Part shown: piece after piece, positions 34,298 through 43,351 of the stretch
Layout of the letters: every line of letters starts with the position of its first letter
Position numbering within the stretch: the first letter of the stretch is position 1
DNA from: CAZIQY01 sp964541605
GTDB taxonomy: Bacteria; Desulfobacterota; Syntrophia; Syntrophales; UBA2185
Length of the DNA stretch: 47,318 nucleotides
Reading direction: 5' to 3'
Assembly: GCA_964541605.1 (NCBI GenBank)
Contig: CAZIQY010000014.1
Span: 1-47,318, forward strand
The notes under the pieces: model-generated
The model's database searches: none
What the model saw: only the letters and a program-made list of their open reading frames with translations
What the model was told of the DNA's origin: nothing
Position numbers and translations under genes: made by a program

Positions 34298-34416
34298 AAT
34301 CCTAAATTCTAAACAAGTCCAGATCTCTATTTGGATTTTATTTAATGTATTTGAATGGTCTTTCTCTAACAAAATCCAAAGATTTTGATTCTGTTTAGAG
34401 TTTGGAAATTAGGATT
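34298..34416. repeat. Nested inverted repeat between ihfA and the MerR gene
   Basis: Outer arms: AATCCTAAATTCTAAAC (34298-34314) against an imperfect complement at 34393-34416 (GTTTAGAG...AATTAGGATT). Inner arms: TTTGGATTTT (34330-34339) and AAAATCCAAA (34371-34380), perfect. The right arm reaches within about ten bases of the MerR gene start. It resembles degenerate taggattta-type intergenic repeats found dispersed in some genomes. Confidence 0.7.
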
Positions 34417-34426
34417 TAGGATTTAT

Positions 34427-34765
34427 ATGGACACAACCATTCCAGACAAGACATATTTTCGGATCGGTGAGGTCAGCAAAATCCTCGGGGTCGATCCTTA
34501 CGTTGTCAGGTATTGGGAATCAGAGTTCAAATCCGTCAAACCGATTCGCACAAAATCATATCAGCGGCTATATCGAAGAAAGGATGTGGAGGAGCTTTTG
34601 ATTATAAAAAAACTCCTCTATACGGACCATTACACGATCCGTGGCGCGAAGCGTCAATTATCAACAACCAAGGGCGAGACAATACCAGACGATCAGTATC
34701 GCGACCGTGAAATCCTGACTGAAATAAAAAAGGTATTGAGAGAGATCAAGGATATCGTCAATTGA
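34427..34765 (+). CDS. MerR-family transcriptional regulator
   Basis: The 112-residue protein has an N-terminal winged helix: YFRIGEVSKILGVDPYVVRYWESEF, then KSYQRLYRRKDVEELLIIKKLLY. A short C-terminal coiled coil follows. There is no metal-binding Cys cluster, so an HspR/YlxM-like or structural role is possible. Placement after ihfA is common in proteobacteria. The start at 34427 fits the family; the frame extends 14 codons further up into the repeat. Confidence 0.9.
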   Translation: MDTTIPDKTYFRIGEVSKILGVDPYVVRYWESEFKSVKPIRTKSYQRLYRRKDVEELLIIKKLLYTDHYTIRGAKRQLSTTKGETIPDDQYRDREILTEIKKVLREIKDIVN

Positions 34766-34786
34766 AAAAGGGGACGGAGATCAGGG

Positions 34787-34845
34787 ATCAGGGGTTAGGG
34801 AATAGAAAAGAATTTATAAAAATTCCCTGCTCCCTGACCCCTGAT
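34787..34845. terminator. Long imperfect hairpin between convergent genes
   Basis: ATCAGGGGTTAGGGAAT (34787-34803) pairs imperfectly with 34822-34845 (ATTCCCTG then CCTGACCCCTGAT) around an AT-rich loop. It lies between the MerR gene (plus) and the cysteine-rich gene (minus). It may act as terminator in both directions, though there is no long T-run. It is also of a dispersed-repeat type. Confidence 0.5.
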
Positions 34846-34848
34846 TTC

Positions 34849-35139
34849 TTAGTGTTTGGCTGATCTTTTGGAGGCCTTAAGCGGATTGATCTTTTGCGTA
34901 ACCTCTTTGATTTCCCTTTTGACGTGAGTGGCGGTCGGACAGTATCCGGATAGCCACTTGCTGGCGGGATCTGGATAGACTTTACAGTACTGACCTGAAG
35001 AAAACTCTAAAACCTTATTGCAACTTTCGCACTTGTCAATAATAACATGACAGCTGCCTCCATTGAACCCACAACCCTTCTTGGTCATGAAGGCACATTC
35101 CGATCCAACCTTGATGGTTTGACAGACCATTGGAATCAC
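34849..35139 (-). CDS. PxxKW family cysteine-rich protein
   Basis: The 96-residue protein has nine Cys and the motif PASKW in VYPDPASKWLSGYCPTATHVK. The N-terminal part has MVCQTIKVGSECAFMTKKGC, and CESC follows. It fits the small PxxKW family of deltaproteobacteria, whose function is not known to me; metal or Fe-S binding is plausible. It is alone on the minus strand. Confidence 0.8.
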   Translation of the reverse strand: MIPMVCQTIKVGSECAFMTKKGCGFNGGSCHVIIDKCESCNKVLEFSSGQYCKVYPDPASKWLSGYCPTATHVKREIKEVTQKINPLKASKRSAKH

Positions 35140-35348
35140 ACCCCTTTCTTTATGTTTAGTTTTATCAAATTAACTGCTCTTCTTAAAGTTGCGCTAGCTA
35201 ACAAATATTAAAATTCATGTCAAGGGAAAAATGCAAAAAAGTGCTTCCATGTTAAGTTTTTGCAAATGGATCTCACTGATTGGTGTCTAATGAATTGACT
35301 TCATAAGCCGTTCATGTTAGGCAGGCACTGCTGAAAGTGTTGGTCTTT

Positions 35349-35618
35349 ATGATAGAAATAAAATCCTTTGAAATCAAAAACAAGCTGGGTCTTCATGCGA
35401 GGGCTGCTGTCAAGCTGGTCAACATATCCACTCAATATAAGGCGCGAGTATTTCTTGAGCGAGATGGCATGGAGGTCAATGGAAAAAGCCTGCTCAGTAT
35501 CCTGACGCTTGCCTGCCCCCAGGGGAGTTGGATTACCGTCAGGGCGGAAGGGACGGATGCCCGGGAGGCAATGGAAAGTCTGGGAAAGTTGATAGATAAT
35601 AAATTTGGAGAAGATTGA
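35349..35618 (+). CDS. ptsH: Phosphocarrier protein HPr
   Basis: The 89-residue HPr has the phospho-His site in NKLGLHARAAVKLV. The regulatory-serine region is NGKSLLSILTLAC, with Ser in the position phosphorylated by HPr kinase in other bacteria. The start at 35349 (ATG) fits the family. A GTG four codons earlier is possible, and neither has a strong SD. TGA overlaps the ptsI ATG by one base (TGATG). Confidence 0.9.
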   Translation: MIEIKSFEIKNKLGLHARAAVKLVNISTQYKARVFLERDGMEVNGKSLLSILTLACPQGSWITVRAEGTDAREAMESLGKLIDNKFGED

Positions 35619-37396
35619 TGCAACCCGAAGTTGAGCAAACCATCGTTCTTAAAGGAATCGGAGCGTCACCGGGCATTGTTATCGGAAAAGCATACCTTTT
35701 TGATCGTCTTGACTCCCATGTTTCATTTTATAAATTACGCGACGATAACCTTGTGTCAAAAGAGATCAAACGGTTCAGAGCAGCCCTGAAGGAGTCTGAG
35801 AAGCAGCTTCTCGAAATAAAAAGCAAACTCAGCAAAATGGCCGGTCGCGAACCGTTGTATATCATTGACGTTCACATCATGATCCTGAAGGACAGGAAAT
35901 TTATTAATCATACCATCCGGAATATCCGGCAGATGTCTGTCAATGCCGAATGGGCCATCAGGATGACAATTGACAGATACAGAGAAATCTTCGAGAGCGT
36001 TGATGACGAATACCTCAGGGGGCGGATCAGCGATATCCGCTATGTCGGCCAGATGATTTCGAGAAGTCTTGCAGGAGAGCAACGGGATGCCATTGCGGAT
36101 ATCGGAGGGAAAGGCATCGTCATCGCCGTTGATCTTTCACCGGCGGACACTGCCAGGATGATGATAAACAAGGTCATGGGATTTGCCACGGATATCGGAG
36201 GGAAGACGTCTCACACAGCGATTGTGGCAAGGGCAGTCGGCATCCCCGCTGTTGTGGGTCTGGAGAGCATCACCAGGTTTGCGCGAACGAACGACACCAT
36301 CATTATCGACGGGTCAGCCGGCCTTGTCGTCATCAATCCGGATCCGGAAATGCTTCAGAGATACGAGGACCGGAAGAAATACTACGAGGAAGCCCAGGAA
36401 GATTTTCTGAAGTACGCGAAACTCCCGGCGGTGACGAAAGACAATCACAAGGTCGAGATTGGAGGCAATATCGAGTTTGTTGAAGAGATTCCCTCCGCTA
36501 TCAGTCACGGGGCGGAAGGCATCGGCCTGTACAGAACGGAATTCATCTATATCAATAAGTCTGAGCTCCCGACGGAGGAAGAACATTATTCCCATTACCG
36601 GCGGGTGGTGGGCGTGGAAGGCCTGAAATGGTCCACCATCAGGACCTTTGATCTGGGGGGCGACAAGTTTTATTCCGATCCCAAGCTGGCCAAGGAAATG
36701 AATCCTCAGATGGGTCTGAGAGCAATCCGATTTTGTCTGAAGGAGGTGGAACTCTTCAAGGTCCAATTGCGGGCCATCGCACGTGCCAGTGCATACGGAA
36801 AAACAAGGATCATGTTTCCCATGATCTCCGGAATTGAAGAAATCCGCGAGGCAAAACGGCTCTTCTGCGAGGTGAAAAGCGATTTGAAAGCAAGCGGAGC
36901 ACCCGTGGGCAATGATATAGAAATCGGCGTCATGATCGAGGTTCCCTCGGCAGTCATCATTGCGGATGAACTGGCAAAAGAGGTTGATTTCTTCAGCATC
37001 GGGACGAATGACCTGATACAGTATGCTCTGGCAATTGACCGGATCAACGAACGTGTCACCTACCTGTATGAACCGCTGCATCCGGCCGTTTTAAGACTGA
37101 TAAAACAGGTGGTTGATATCGGACACCGCGCGGGAATTCGCGTTGCCATGTGCGGCGAAATGGCGGGTGAACCGGCCTACATTATGATTCTTCTGGGTCT
37201 CGAGATTGATGAGTTAAGCATGAATCCCCTGGCCATCCCGAGGGTAAAAAAATTCATCCGAGGTTCAACCCTCAAGGAGTCCCGGAAGTTGCTGGATAAA
37301 GTCATGACGTTTTCATCGGCTGCGGAGATTCGTGAGTTTGTTAAAAGTTACATGAGAAAACGATTCCCCGAAGAATTTCCCGTCAACAATCACTAA
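35618..37396 (+). CDS. ptsI: Phosphoenolpyruvate-protein phosphotransferase (enzyme I)
   Basis: Transfers phosphate from PEP to HPr. The 592-residue protein has the phospho-His in TDIGGKTSHTAIVARAVGIPAVVG. The PEP-binding TIM barrel has GIGLYRTEF, MNPQMGLRAIRF, IGVMIEVPSAV and FSIGTNDLIQYALAIDR, with the catalytic Cys in AMCGEMAGE. No sugar permease (EII) gene is near, so the pair may serve regulation or a distant EIIA. Confidence 0.95.
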   Translation: MQPEVEQTIVLKGIGASPGIVIGKAYLFDRLDSHVSFYKLRDDNLVSKEIKRFRAALKESEKQLLEIKSKLSKMAGREPLYIIDVHIMILKDRKFINHTIRNIRQMSVNAEWAIRMTIDRYREIFESVDDEYLRGRISDIRYVGQMISRSLAGEQRDAIADIGGKGIVIAVDLSPADTARMMINKVMGFATDIGGKTSHTAIVARAVGIPAVVGLESITRFARTNDTIIIDGSAGLVVINPDPEMLQRYEDRKKYYEEAQEDFLKYAKLPAVTKDNHKVEIGGNIEFVEEIPSAISHGAEGIGLYRTEFIYINKSELPTEEEHYSHYRRVVGVEGLKWSTIRTFDLGGDKFYSDPKLAKEMNPQMGLRAIRFCLKEVELFKVQLRAIARASAYGKTRIMFPMISGIEEIREAKRLFCEVKSDLKASGAPVGNDIEIGVMIEVPSAVIIADELAKEVDFFSIGTNDLIQYALAIDRINERVTYLYEPLHPAVLRLIKQVVDIGHRAGIRVAMCGEMAGEPAYIMILLGLEIDELSMNPLAIPRVKKFIRGSTLKESRKLLDKVMTFSSAAEIREFVKSYMRKRFPEEFPVNNH

Positions 37397-37428
37397 CAGG
37401 GCGAAGGGTCAGATTTTTAGGGAATGCA

Positions 37429-40056
37429 ATGCTGTCAAAAATAAAATCCTGGACGACGGAAATTGGAGAATATCATGCGGGACGTTTGTATCGTGAAGAC
37501 AATTTCCCCCTCTACTGGCTGGTCAAAAAAGTGTTGTCCAAGGTTGAGTTTGCCGATGAGCATGTCGAGACGTTAAAAACACTTTCGGGGAAAGGCATTG
37601 TCATTTATGCCCTGAAAAACAAGAGTCAGCTGAACAGCCTCATCATTCGAGAACTTGCCGCCCGGAAGGGCATCCCGAGACCCATCTATTGCTACGGAAT
37701 AAACATGATCTTCTGGCAGCCTTTTATCATGGCAGCAAGGGTGATCATGTCCTATCTGTTTCATCGTTTATTCAAAAGAAACGCTCCTCTCAACGCCTGC
37801 AAAAGCGGTTACCTGGGACGTATTGTCAGGGAAGGGGGAAGTGTGATTATTCATCTTGGCGGTTCGGAATGGATTGAAAACTCCCACGCACGGGATGCCA
37901 TTATCGAGTTGATTCGTGCTCAGAAACAATTGAATGTTCCCATTTTCCTTGTTCCCCTGATGATTACCTATGGAAGAAGACGGGAAAAGGAAAAAGAAAG
38001 CCTGCTCAACATTCTATTCGGACAGACGGAAGATACCGGCGCCCTGCGGCGTATCATGACGTTTCTCCGGTATTCCAACCAGGCGGCTGTTATTCCTGCC
38101 GAGTCGGTGAGCCTTGAGGATGTTATGAGCGGGAAGGATGAGGTCCCGGAAGAAACCCTTTATCAGGAGCTGAGGGGTGAATTGATCGACCGGATTGATG
38201 CGGAAAAGACGAGCATCGTTGGGCCGGTGTTGAAGTCGAAAGAAGAGACGATCAACATGGTGCTTGCGGATGAGAGTCTTATTCAATTTATGGAACGCAT
38301 GGCTGCGGAGAGGGGAAAGGACTATGCCGACATCGTCAGGGAGGCAAAAAAGTATGTGATTGAAATCGCCTCCGATTACAACGAAACATTCATTGAGGTC
38401 TGGGAGAAGCTGCTCACATGGTTGTGGAATGATATCTATGACGGTTTGGTGGTGGACAAGCACGGACTGGCAAAGATCAGGAAAATATCGAAAGACATGC
38501 CTTTTGTGATCATTCCCTGTCATCGCAGCCACATCGATTATCTGCTGCTCTCCTATGTCTTTTACAAGCATCATATCCAAATGCCCTTTGTGGCTGCCGG
38601 AACAAACCTCATGTTCTGGCCTGCCGGCTTTATCTTCCGAAAATCGGGTGCTTTTTTCCTGCGCCGCACCTTCAAGGGAAATGTCCTTTATGGAGAGGTG
38701 TTTGCCAAATATCTGGAAACGCTTTTGAAAGAAGGGCTTCCCCTCGAATTCTTCATAGAGGGGGGCAGAAGCCGCACCGGCAAGATGGTGATGCCGAAAT
38801 ATGGCCTGCTTTCCATGATTATTCAGGCATTCAAGAAGCAGTCTTATGACGATCTGGCGGCTATTCCCGTCTATGTCGGATATGACCGGGTCATAGAGGA
38901 AAAAGCCTATCTCAAAGAACTCGGAGGTGCGCCGAAAGCAAAGGAAAAAACGACGGACGTCATCAAGAGCCGCAAGTTGCTGAGGAAGCGCTACGGGCGC
39001 GTCTACATGAATATCGGCGAGCCGATATTCCTCAAGTCTTATCTGTCATCCCAGGAAAAGACCTTTGACGATATGACTCTTGCGGAGCGACAGAGTCTAT
39101 ACCGGAAGATCGGCTACGAAATCGTGCTCAGGATCAATCATGTGTCCGTCGTGACCCCTTTTTCCCTTGTTGCCTCCGGGCTCCTCTGCCATGACAGAAG
39201 AGGCATATCTCACGATGAATTAATGGATGTGTTAAAACTGTTTTATGACTATCTCACTCACAAAAAGGTAAGCCTGGCAGAGACACTTATCAACAGAGAA
39301 AAGGCCGTCGGAGATGCTCTTGCCCTGTTTGATCAGTCCGACCTCATATCAAGAATGGGGGAGGAAGAGGATGAGCGGGATGAAACGGAAGAAATTGTTT
39401 ATTCTCTCGAGGATAACAAGAGGATGAACCTGGAGTATTATAAGAACAATATCCTTCATTATTTTATCCCCGTCAGTTTTGTGGCGACATCGATGCTGTC
39501 AAGTGATGAAGATATGATTCCCCTGAATCAGATCCTGATGGATTACCGGTTCCTCAAGCGACTCTTCTGGCGGGAGTTCATTTTTGATGATCAGAAGGAT
39601 GATCTGGATGAGGTCAACGATGTGCTGGCCTACCTGAACAGCAGGGGGATGATTGCCGGTTTTGAACGTGACGGAAAAGCCTGGATCGAGGTCAAGGGCC
39701 GGGGAAGGATCAACCTGATGCCCTTTGCCGGGCTCATCCATAATTATTTTGAGTCCTACTGGGTCGTGATGAGGGGTTGCGTTTATCTCAAGAAAGGCGC
39801 TAAACAAGAGAAAGACTGGCTGAAAAACATCCAGCGGCTGGGCGCAAAGATGTACAGAAAGGGTGAGATCAGAAGGGCCGAAGCCCTGTCGCAATCGAAT
39901 TATCAGAGCGCCATCAGATTCCTGCAGGACGAAGAGATTCTCGCCGATTCCGAATCCGGAGAAAAAGGCGAGAAAAAGGAAACGAACGTCTATTCCCTGA
40001 CCGGCAACAGGCCGAAGATGGAATCCCTCCGCCGCAGATTGTTCAAGTTCTTATAG
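37429..40056 (+). CDS. plsB: Glycerol-3-phosphate acyltransferase PlsB
   Basis: Catalyses the first acylation in phospholipid synthesis. The 875-residue protein is slightly longer than E. coli PlsB (~807). The acyltransferase core has the HX4D motif in IPCHRSHIDYLLLSYVFY. FFLRRTFKGN, FFIEGGRSRTGKMVMPKYG and AIPVYVGYDRVIE follow as blocks II-IV. Long N- and C-terminal regions are typical. It lies 33 bases after ptsI, in the same direction. Confidence 0.93.
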   Translation: MLSKIKSWTTEIGEYHAGRLYREDNFPLYWLVKKVLSKVEFADEHVETLKTLSGKGIVIYALKNKSQLNSLIIRELAARKGIPRPIYCYGINMIFWQPFIMAARVIMSYLFHRLFKRNAPLNACKSGYLGRIVREGGSVIIHLGGSEWIENSHARDAIIELIRAQKQLNVPIFLVPLMITYGRRREKEKESLLNILFGQTEDTGALRRIMTFLRYSNQAAVIPAESVSLEDVMSGKDEVPEETLYQELRGELIDRIDAEKTSIVGPVLKSKEETINMVLADESLIQFMERMAAERGKDYADIVREAKKYVIEIASDYNETFIEVWEKLLTWLWNDIYDGLVVDKHGLAKIRKISKDMPFVIIPCHRSHIDYLLLSYVFYKHHIQMPFVAAGTNLMFWPAGFIFRKSGAFFLRRTFKGNVLYGEVFAKYLETLLKEGLPLEFFIEGGRSRTGKMVMPKYGLLSMIIQAFKKQSYDDLAAIPVYVGYDRVIEEKAYLKELGGAPKAKEKTTDVIKSRKLLRKRYGRVYMNIGEPIFLKSYLSSQEKTFDDMTLAERQSLYRKIGYEIVLRINHVSVVTPFSLVASGLLCHDRRGISHDELMDVLKLFYDYLTHKKVSLAETLINREKAVGDALALFDQSDLISRMGEEEDERDETEEIVYSLEDNKRMNLEYYKNNILHYFIPVSFVATSMLSSDEDMIPLNQILMDYRFLKRLFWREFIFDDQKDDLDEVNDVLAYLNSRGMIAGFERDGKAWIEVKGRGRINLMPFAGLIHNYFESYWVVMRGCVYLKKGAKQEKDWLKNIQRLGAKMYRKGEIRRAEALSQSNYQSAIRFLQDEEILADSESGEKGEKKETNVYSLTGNRPKMESLRRRLFKFL

Positions 40057-40065
40057 TCTCAACCA

Positions 40066-41370
40066 TTACTTTGCCCCCACCTTTTTTCTCAGATTGTAAA
40101 AAGCTGCTTTCCCCGGATAGACGGCGGCATCACCCAGCTCTTCCTCAATCCTCAGGAGCTGATTGTATTTGGCAAGGCGTTCGCTGCGGGACAGCGATCC
40201 GCTCTTGATCTGTCCGCAGTTTGCCGCCACGGCGATATCGGCCATGTAGCTGTCTTCCGTTTCTCCGGAGCGGTGGGAGATGACGGTGGTGTATCCTGCT
40301 TCTTTCGCCCGCTGAATGGTTTCCAGGGTTTCCGTCAGGGTGCCGATCTGGTTGAGCTTGATCAGGATGGAATTGGCCACGCCGAGGGAAATCCCCTTCT
40401 CAAGCCTCTTTTTGTTCGTGACGAAAAGGTCGTCGCCGACGATTTGAATCTTTTGACCCAGGGCGTCGGTGAGAAGCTTCCAGCCTTCCCAGTCATCCTC
40501 CGCCAGGCCGTCTTCAATGGAGACAATGGGGTATTTATTAACGAGGGCGCTGTAGAACTTGACCATCTCCTCCGCCGTTTTCCGGGGTTTCTTTTCCGCC
40601 GCGAGTATGTATTTGCCGCCTTCGTAAAAGGCGCTTGCCGCCGGATCAAGGGCGATGAAGATGTCCTTCCCCGGTTTGTATCCCGCTTTTTGTATCGCTT
40701 CCATAATCAAGATCAGGGCTTCCTCGTTGGATTTGAGATTGGGTGCGAATCCGCCTTCATCGCCGACAGCCGTGTTATACCCTTTGCTTTTAAGGACGGA
40801 TTTCAGGGTATGGAAGACTTCCGCGGACATGCGCAGCCCTTCTCTGAAGTTCCGGGCACCTGCGGGCATGATCATGAATTCCTGGATATCCACGTTGTTG
40901 TCGGCGTGCTGGCCGCCGTTTAATATATTCATCATGGGGACGGGAATGTCTTTTGCCATGACACCGCCGATATACCGGTAGAGCGGCAGTTCCATCGTTT
41001 CCGCGGCAGCCTTGGCACAGGCAAGAGACACGCCCAGAATAGCATTGGCGCCGAGGGTGCCTTTGTTTTCTGTGCCGTCCAGGGCGATCATGACGTAGTC
41101 GATTTCCCTCTGCGCGAGGCCGTCCATCCCGATGATCTCCGGGCCTATTTTATGGATGACATTTTCCACCGCCTTCAGGACGCCTTTTCCCAGGAAGCGT
41201 TTTTTGTTTCCGTCCCGAAGCTCCAGCATTTCATGTTCACCTGTTGATGCCCCCGACGGGACGGATGCACGGCCTGTTATTCCTGAAAACAGGGTCACTT
41301 CCGCTTCAACGGTCGGGTTTCCTCTCGAATCCAGTATTTCCCTTGCATATACATTGATGATCTCGGTCAT
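40066..41370 (-). CDS. eno: Enolase
   Basis: Interconverts 2-phosphoglycerate and PEP. The 434-residue enzyme has SRGNPTVEAEVTL, the SGASTGEHE loop, DGTENKGTLGANAILGVSLA, VGDEGGFAPN and ISHRSGETEDSYMADIAV. All main metal and catalytic residues appear present. AAGGAGG lies before the ATG. The gene converges on plsB with only nine bases between stops, and no terminator is visible there. PEP made here feeds the enzyme I gene nearby. Confidence 0.97.
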   Translation of the reverse strand: MTEIINVYAREILDSRGNPTVEAEVTLFSGITGRASVPSGASTGEHEMLELRDGNKKRFLGKGVLKAVENVIHKIGPEIIGMDGLAQREIDYVMIALDGTENKGTLGANAILGVSLACAKAAAETMELPLYRYIGGVMAKDIPVPMMNILNGGQHADNNVDIQEFMIMPAGARNFREGLRMSAEVFHTLKSVLKSKGYNTAVGDEGGFAPNLKSNEEALILIMEAIQKAGYKPGKDIFIALDPAASAFYEGGKYILAAEKKPRKTAEEMVKFYSALVNKYPIVSIEDGLAEDDWEGWKLLTDALGQKIQIVGDDLFVTNKKRLEKGISLGVANSILIKLNQIGTLTETLETIQRAKEAGYTTVISHRSGETEDSYMADIAVAANCGQIKSGSLSRSERLAKYNQLLRIEEELGDAAVYPGKAAFYNLRKKVGAK

Positions 41371-41498
41371 AAGGCCCTCCTTAGTATTGGCGTGGTTTTG
41401 AAAAGATACATCAATACAAATGAAAATTCAAGGTCATTGTCTGAAAACGGGCTAAAGGCTCTTGATAAGATGGGTAAACTCATATAAACTCGAATCGC

Positions 41499-42245
41499 AT
41501 GAAAAGAACGAAGCTTTTTCTTCATCTGAAAAAATGGCTGGAAAAGGCGATCATGGATTATTCCATGATCGAAGAGGGAGACAGGGTTCTGGTCGGCGTA
41601 TCCGGGGGAATGGACAGCCTAGTTCTCCTTGATCTCCTGAACACGCCGATGGTTTATGTCCCCCGGTTTTCCATCCTTTCGGTGAACATCGACATGGGGT
41701 TTGACGGGACTTACCGGGATTACGATCTTTTGGGGTCGTACCTGGCGGGTAACGGTTATTCCTATGTCATGGAAAAGACAGACATCGGACCGCTGTCCCA
41801 CAGCGACTATAATAAAAAGAATCCCTGTTTTCTCTGTTCGAGACTGCGCAGAAAGAGAATCTTTGAAATTGCGGATGAAGAAAAGTGCAGCAAAATTGCC
41901 TTTGCCCATCACAAGGATGATATAATCGAGACATTCCTTATCAATCTTTTTTTTGGGCGGGAAATCAGCACCATGATGCCGAAGCAGTCGATTTTCGGGG
42001 GGAAACTTCACATCATCCGTCCCCTTGCTTACATTAGCGAGGAATTGATCAAGAAGTACGGAAAAGAGCAGGGACTCCCGGCAATGGAAAATAAATGTCC
42101 CACAAGCAAAACCTCGAGGAGAGTGTACATCAAAAACCTCCTGAGAGAACTGGAAGAGGAAAATAAAGGTATCCGGGAAAATATCTATAAGGCCTTGAGG
42201 CATGTTAAGGTGGATTATCTGCCCCCCGGAGGGAACAGAAAATAG
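41499..42245 (+). CDS. ttcA: tRNA 2-thiocytidine synthesis protein TtcA
   Basis: Predicted to thiolate C32 of some tRNAs. The PP-loop is GVSGGMDSLVLLDLL (about 33-47). The iron-sulphur CxxC is in NPCFLCSRLRRKR, and a further Cys lies in ENKCPTSKTSRR. The 248-residue length fits. The family also includes other tRNA thiolases, so the exact base is inferred. It is followed by smpB after 19 bases. Confidence 0.85.
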   Translation: MKRTKLFLHLKKWLEKAIMDYSMIEEGDRVLVGVSGGMDSLVLLDLLNTPMVYVPRFSILSVNIDMGFDGTYRDYDLLGSYLAGNGYSYVMEKTDIGPLSHSDYNKKNPCFLCSRLRRKRIFEIADEEKCSKIAFAHHKDDIIETFLINLFFGREISTMMPKQSIFGGKLHIIRPLAYISEELIKKYGKEQGLPAMENKCPTSKTSRRVYIKNLLRELEEENKGIRENIYKALRHVKVDYLPPGGNRK

Positions 42246-42264
42246 GGAATAGGGAACAGATATT

Positions 42265-42732
42265 GTGGCAAAAAAAGGAACATCAGAGAAGATCATCGCC
42301 CAGAATAAGACAGCCCGTATCAATTATTATATAGAGGATACATTCGAGGCCGGGATCGTCCTGCTCGGCACGGAGGTAAAGTCCCTGCGGGAAGGGAAGG
42401 CGAACCTGAAGGATTGCTACGCCCTGGTAAAGGACGGAGAGGTCTATGTCCATGACATGCACATAAGCCCCTATTCTCACGGCAACCGGTTGAATCATGA
42501 TCCCCTCCGGGTCCGGAAACTCCTTTTTCACAAAACGGAGATCAAGCGGCTTTACGGAAAATCGAGGGAGAGGGGGCTGGCGCTCATTCCTCTAAAGTTA
42601 TACTTCAGGAGCGGCAAGGTGAAGATCGAAATCGGAGTCGGAAGAGGAAAGAAGCTTTACGACAAGAGGGAAAGTCTGAAAGTCAAGGCGGACCGCAGGG
42701 ATATGGAAAGAGGTCTGAGAGGCAGGGATTGA
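42265..42732 (+). CDS. smpB: SsrA-binding protein SmpB
   Basis: The 155-residue protein binds tmRNA and brings it to stalled ribosomes. Motifs: QNKTARINYYIEDTFEAGIVLLGTEVKSLR, then YVHDMHISPYSHGN. The basic tail RESLKVKADRRDMERGLRGRD reaches into the mRNA channel. It starts with GTG. The partner RNA gene lies 85 bases downstream. Confidence 0.96.
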   Translation: MAKKGTSEKIIAQNKTARINYYIEDTFEAGIVLLGTEVKSLREGKANLKDCYALVKDGEVYVHDMHISPYSHGNRLNHDPLRVRKLLFHKTEIKRLYGKSRERGLALIPLKLYFRSGKVKIEIGVGRGKKLYDKRESLKVKADRRDMERGLRGRD

Positions 42733-42751
42733 CTGTCTGAGTTTCAATTTC

Positions 42752-42780
42752 TTGACATGCGACGGAAACCGCAGTATACT
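42752..42780 (+). promoter_or_regulatory. Strong sigma70 promoter of ssrA
   Basis: TTGACA (42752-42757), exactly 17 bases, TATACT (42775-42780). It is the best promoter match I found in the window. It lies 37 bases before the mature 5' end of tmRNA and implies a leader of about 30 bases, to be removed by RNase P. Confidence 0.85.
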
Positions 42781-42910
42781 AAAACCAAAACATCCCTTGA
42801 TTACCAGACTCCAGCATGGGGGCGAAATGGTTTCGACGGGGATATGGAAGCTGTGGTGGCATACCGAGGTTCCTACCAGGCCTCGTTAAACAGGTAGGAC
42901 ACATATAAGC

Positions 42911-42943
42911 GCAAACAATTACGATTACGCTTTAGCCGCATAG
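42911..42943 (+). other. tmRNA proteolysis tag reading frame
   Basis: Codons GCA AAC AAT TAC GAT TAC GCT TTA GCC GCA then TAG encode ANNYDYALAA. The ending ALAA is the usual degradation signal for ClpXP-like proteases. Confidence 0.9.
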
Positions 42944-43140
42944 ACGGCTACGTCCTACTGATCCCGCCTGCCGGATCAGATAAGGGCGTCATAAAGGCAG
43001 GATAGCTGATCCCGCTTTCCCGAAGCGGGAGGGGCGAAAACCAAAAGGGATAGTTCCCGAATAATCCTGCCTCCGGGAGTTTTCAGGAACGAAATCAAAA
43101 CAGAGGCTATGTATGTAGAAGCTCCAGTGGAATATTTTCG

Positions 43141-43171
43141 GACGCGGGTTCGACTCCCGCCGCCTCCACCA
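43141..43171 (+). other. Candidate attL at the 3' end of ssrA
   Basis: The T arm and acceptor end of ssrA are a favoured target of P4-type integrases, and such a gene starts 180 bases downstream in the same direction. The tRNA-like end is intact, so ssrA stays functional. I found no second copy of this sequence (attR) in the window. The exact core cannot be set. Confidence 0.5.
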
Positions 43172-43202
43172 GGACCTCATCCAATACAATCCCAAGAAGT
43201 AC

Positions 43203-43230
43203 AAAACCCGTTAGAAATAGCGGGTTTTTT
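43203..43230 (+). terminator. Terminator after ssrA
   Basis: AAAACCCG (43203-43210), ten-base loop, CGGGTTTTTT (43221-43230). It lies 32 bases after the tmRNA 3' end, beyond the expected integration point, so it may belong to the inserted DNA. Confidence 0.8.
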
Positions 43231-43282
43231 CTTTTGTTTTTTCCAAAGACATGCTATAGGTTCTATTGAAATCCGGCAATTG

Positions 43283-43332
43283 TGGGGGCCTATTTGCCCA
43301 TAAAAGCCCCCAAAGAAAATAAGAGGCCCCCA
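43283..43332. repeat. Three TGGGGGC repeats upstream of the integrase gene
   Basis: TGGGGGCC on plus at 43283-43290; TGGGGGC on minus at 43306-43312; TGGGGGCC on minus at 43325-43332. The spacing of about 20 bases, and the position between att and int, suit arm-type integrase sites or an int operator. Confidence 0.5.
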
Positions 43333-43351
43333 AAAAGGGAGGAACGCATTT

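Larger units (their letters stand above)
42818..43171 (+). ncRNA. ssrA: Transfer-messenger RNA
   Basis: Rescues stalled ribosomes as tRNA and mRNA. The 354-base RNA has 5' GGGGGCGAAATGGTTTCGAC and 3' CGCCTCC plus ACCA. The acceptor stem GGGGGCG pairs with CGCCTCC (one G-U). The T arm is GCGGGTTCGACTCCCGC. The gene is one-piece, not permuted. The reading frame for the tag lies at 42911-42943. A hairpin CCCGCTTTCCCGAAGCGGG is seen in the pseudoknot region. Confidence 0.96.

Noticed and set aside
40057..40065. Terminator between plsB and eno
   Set aside because: Only nine bases separate the stops and no hairpin is visible.
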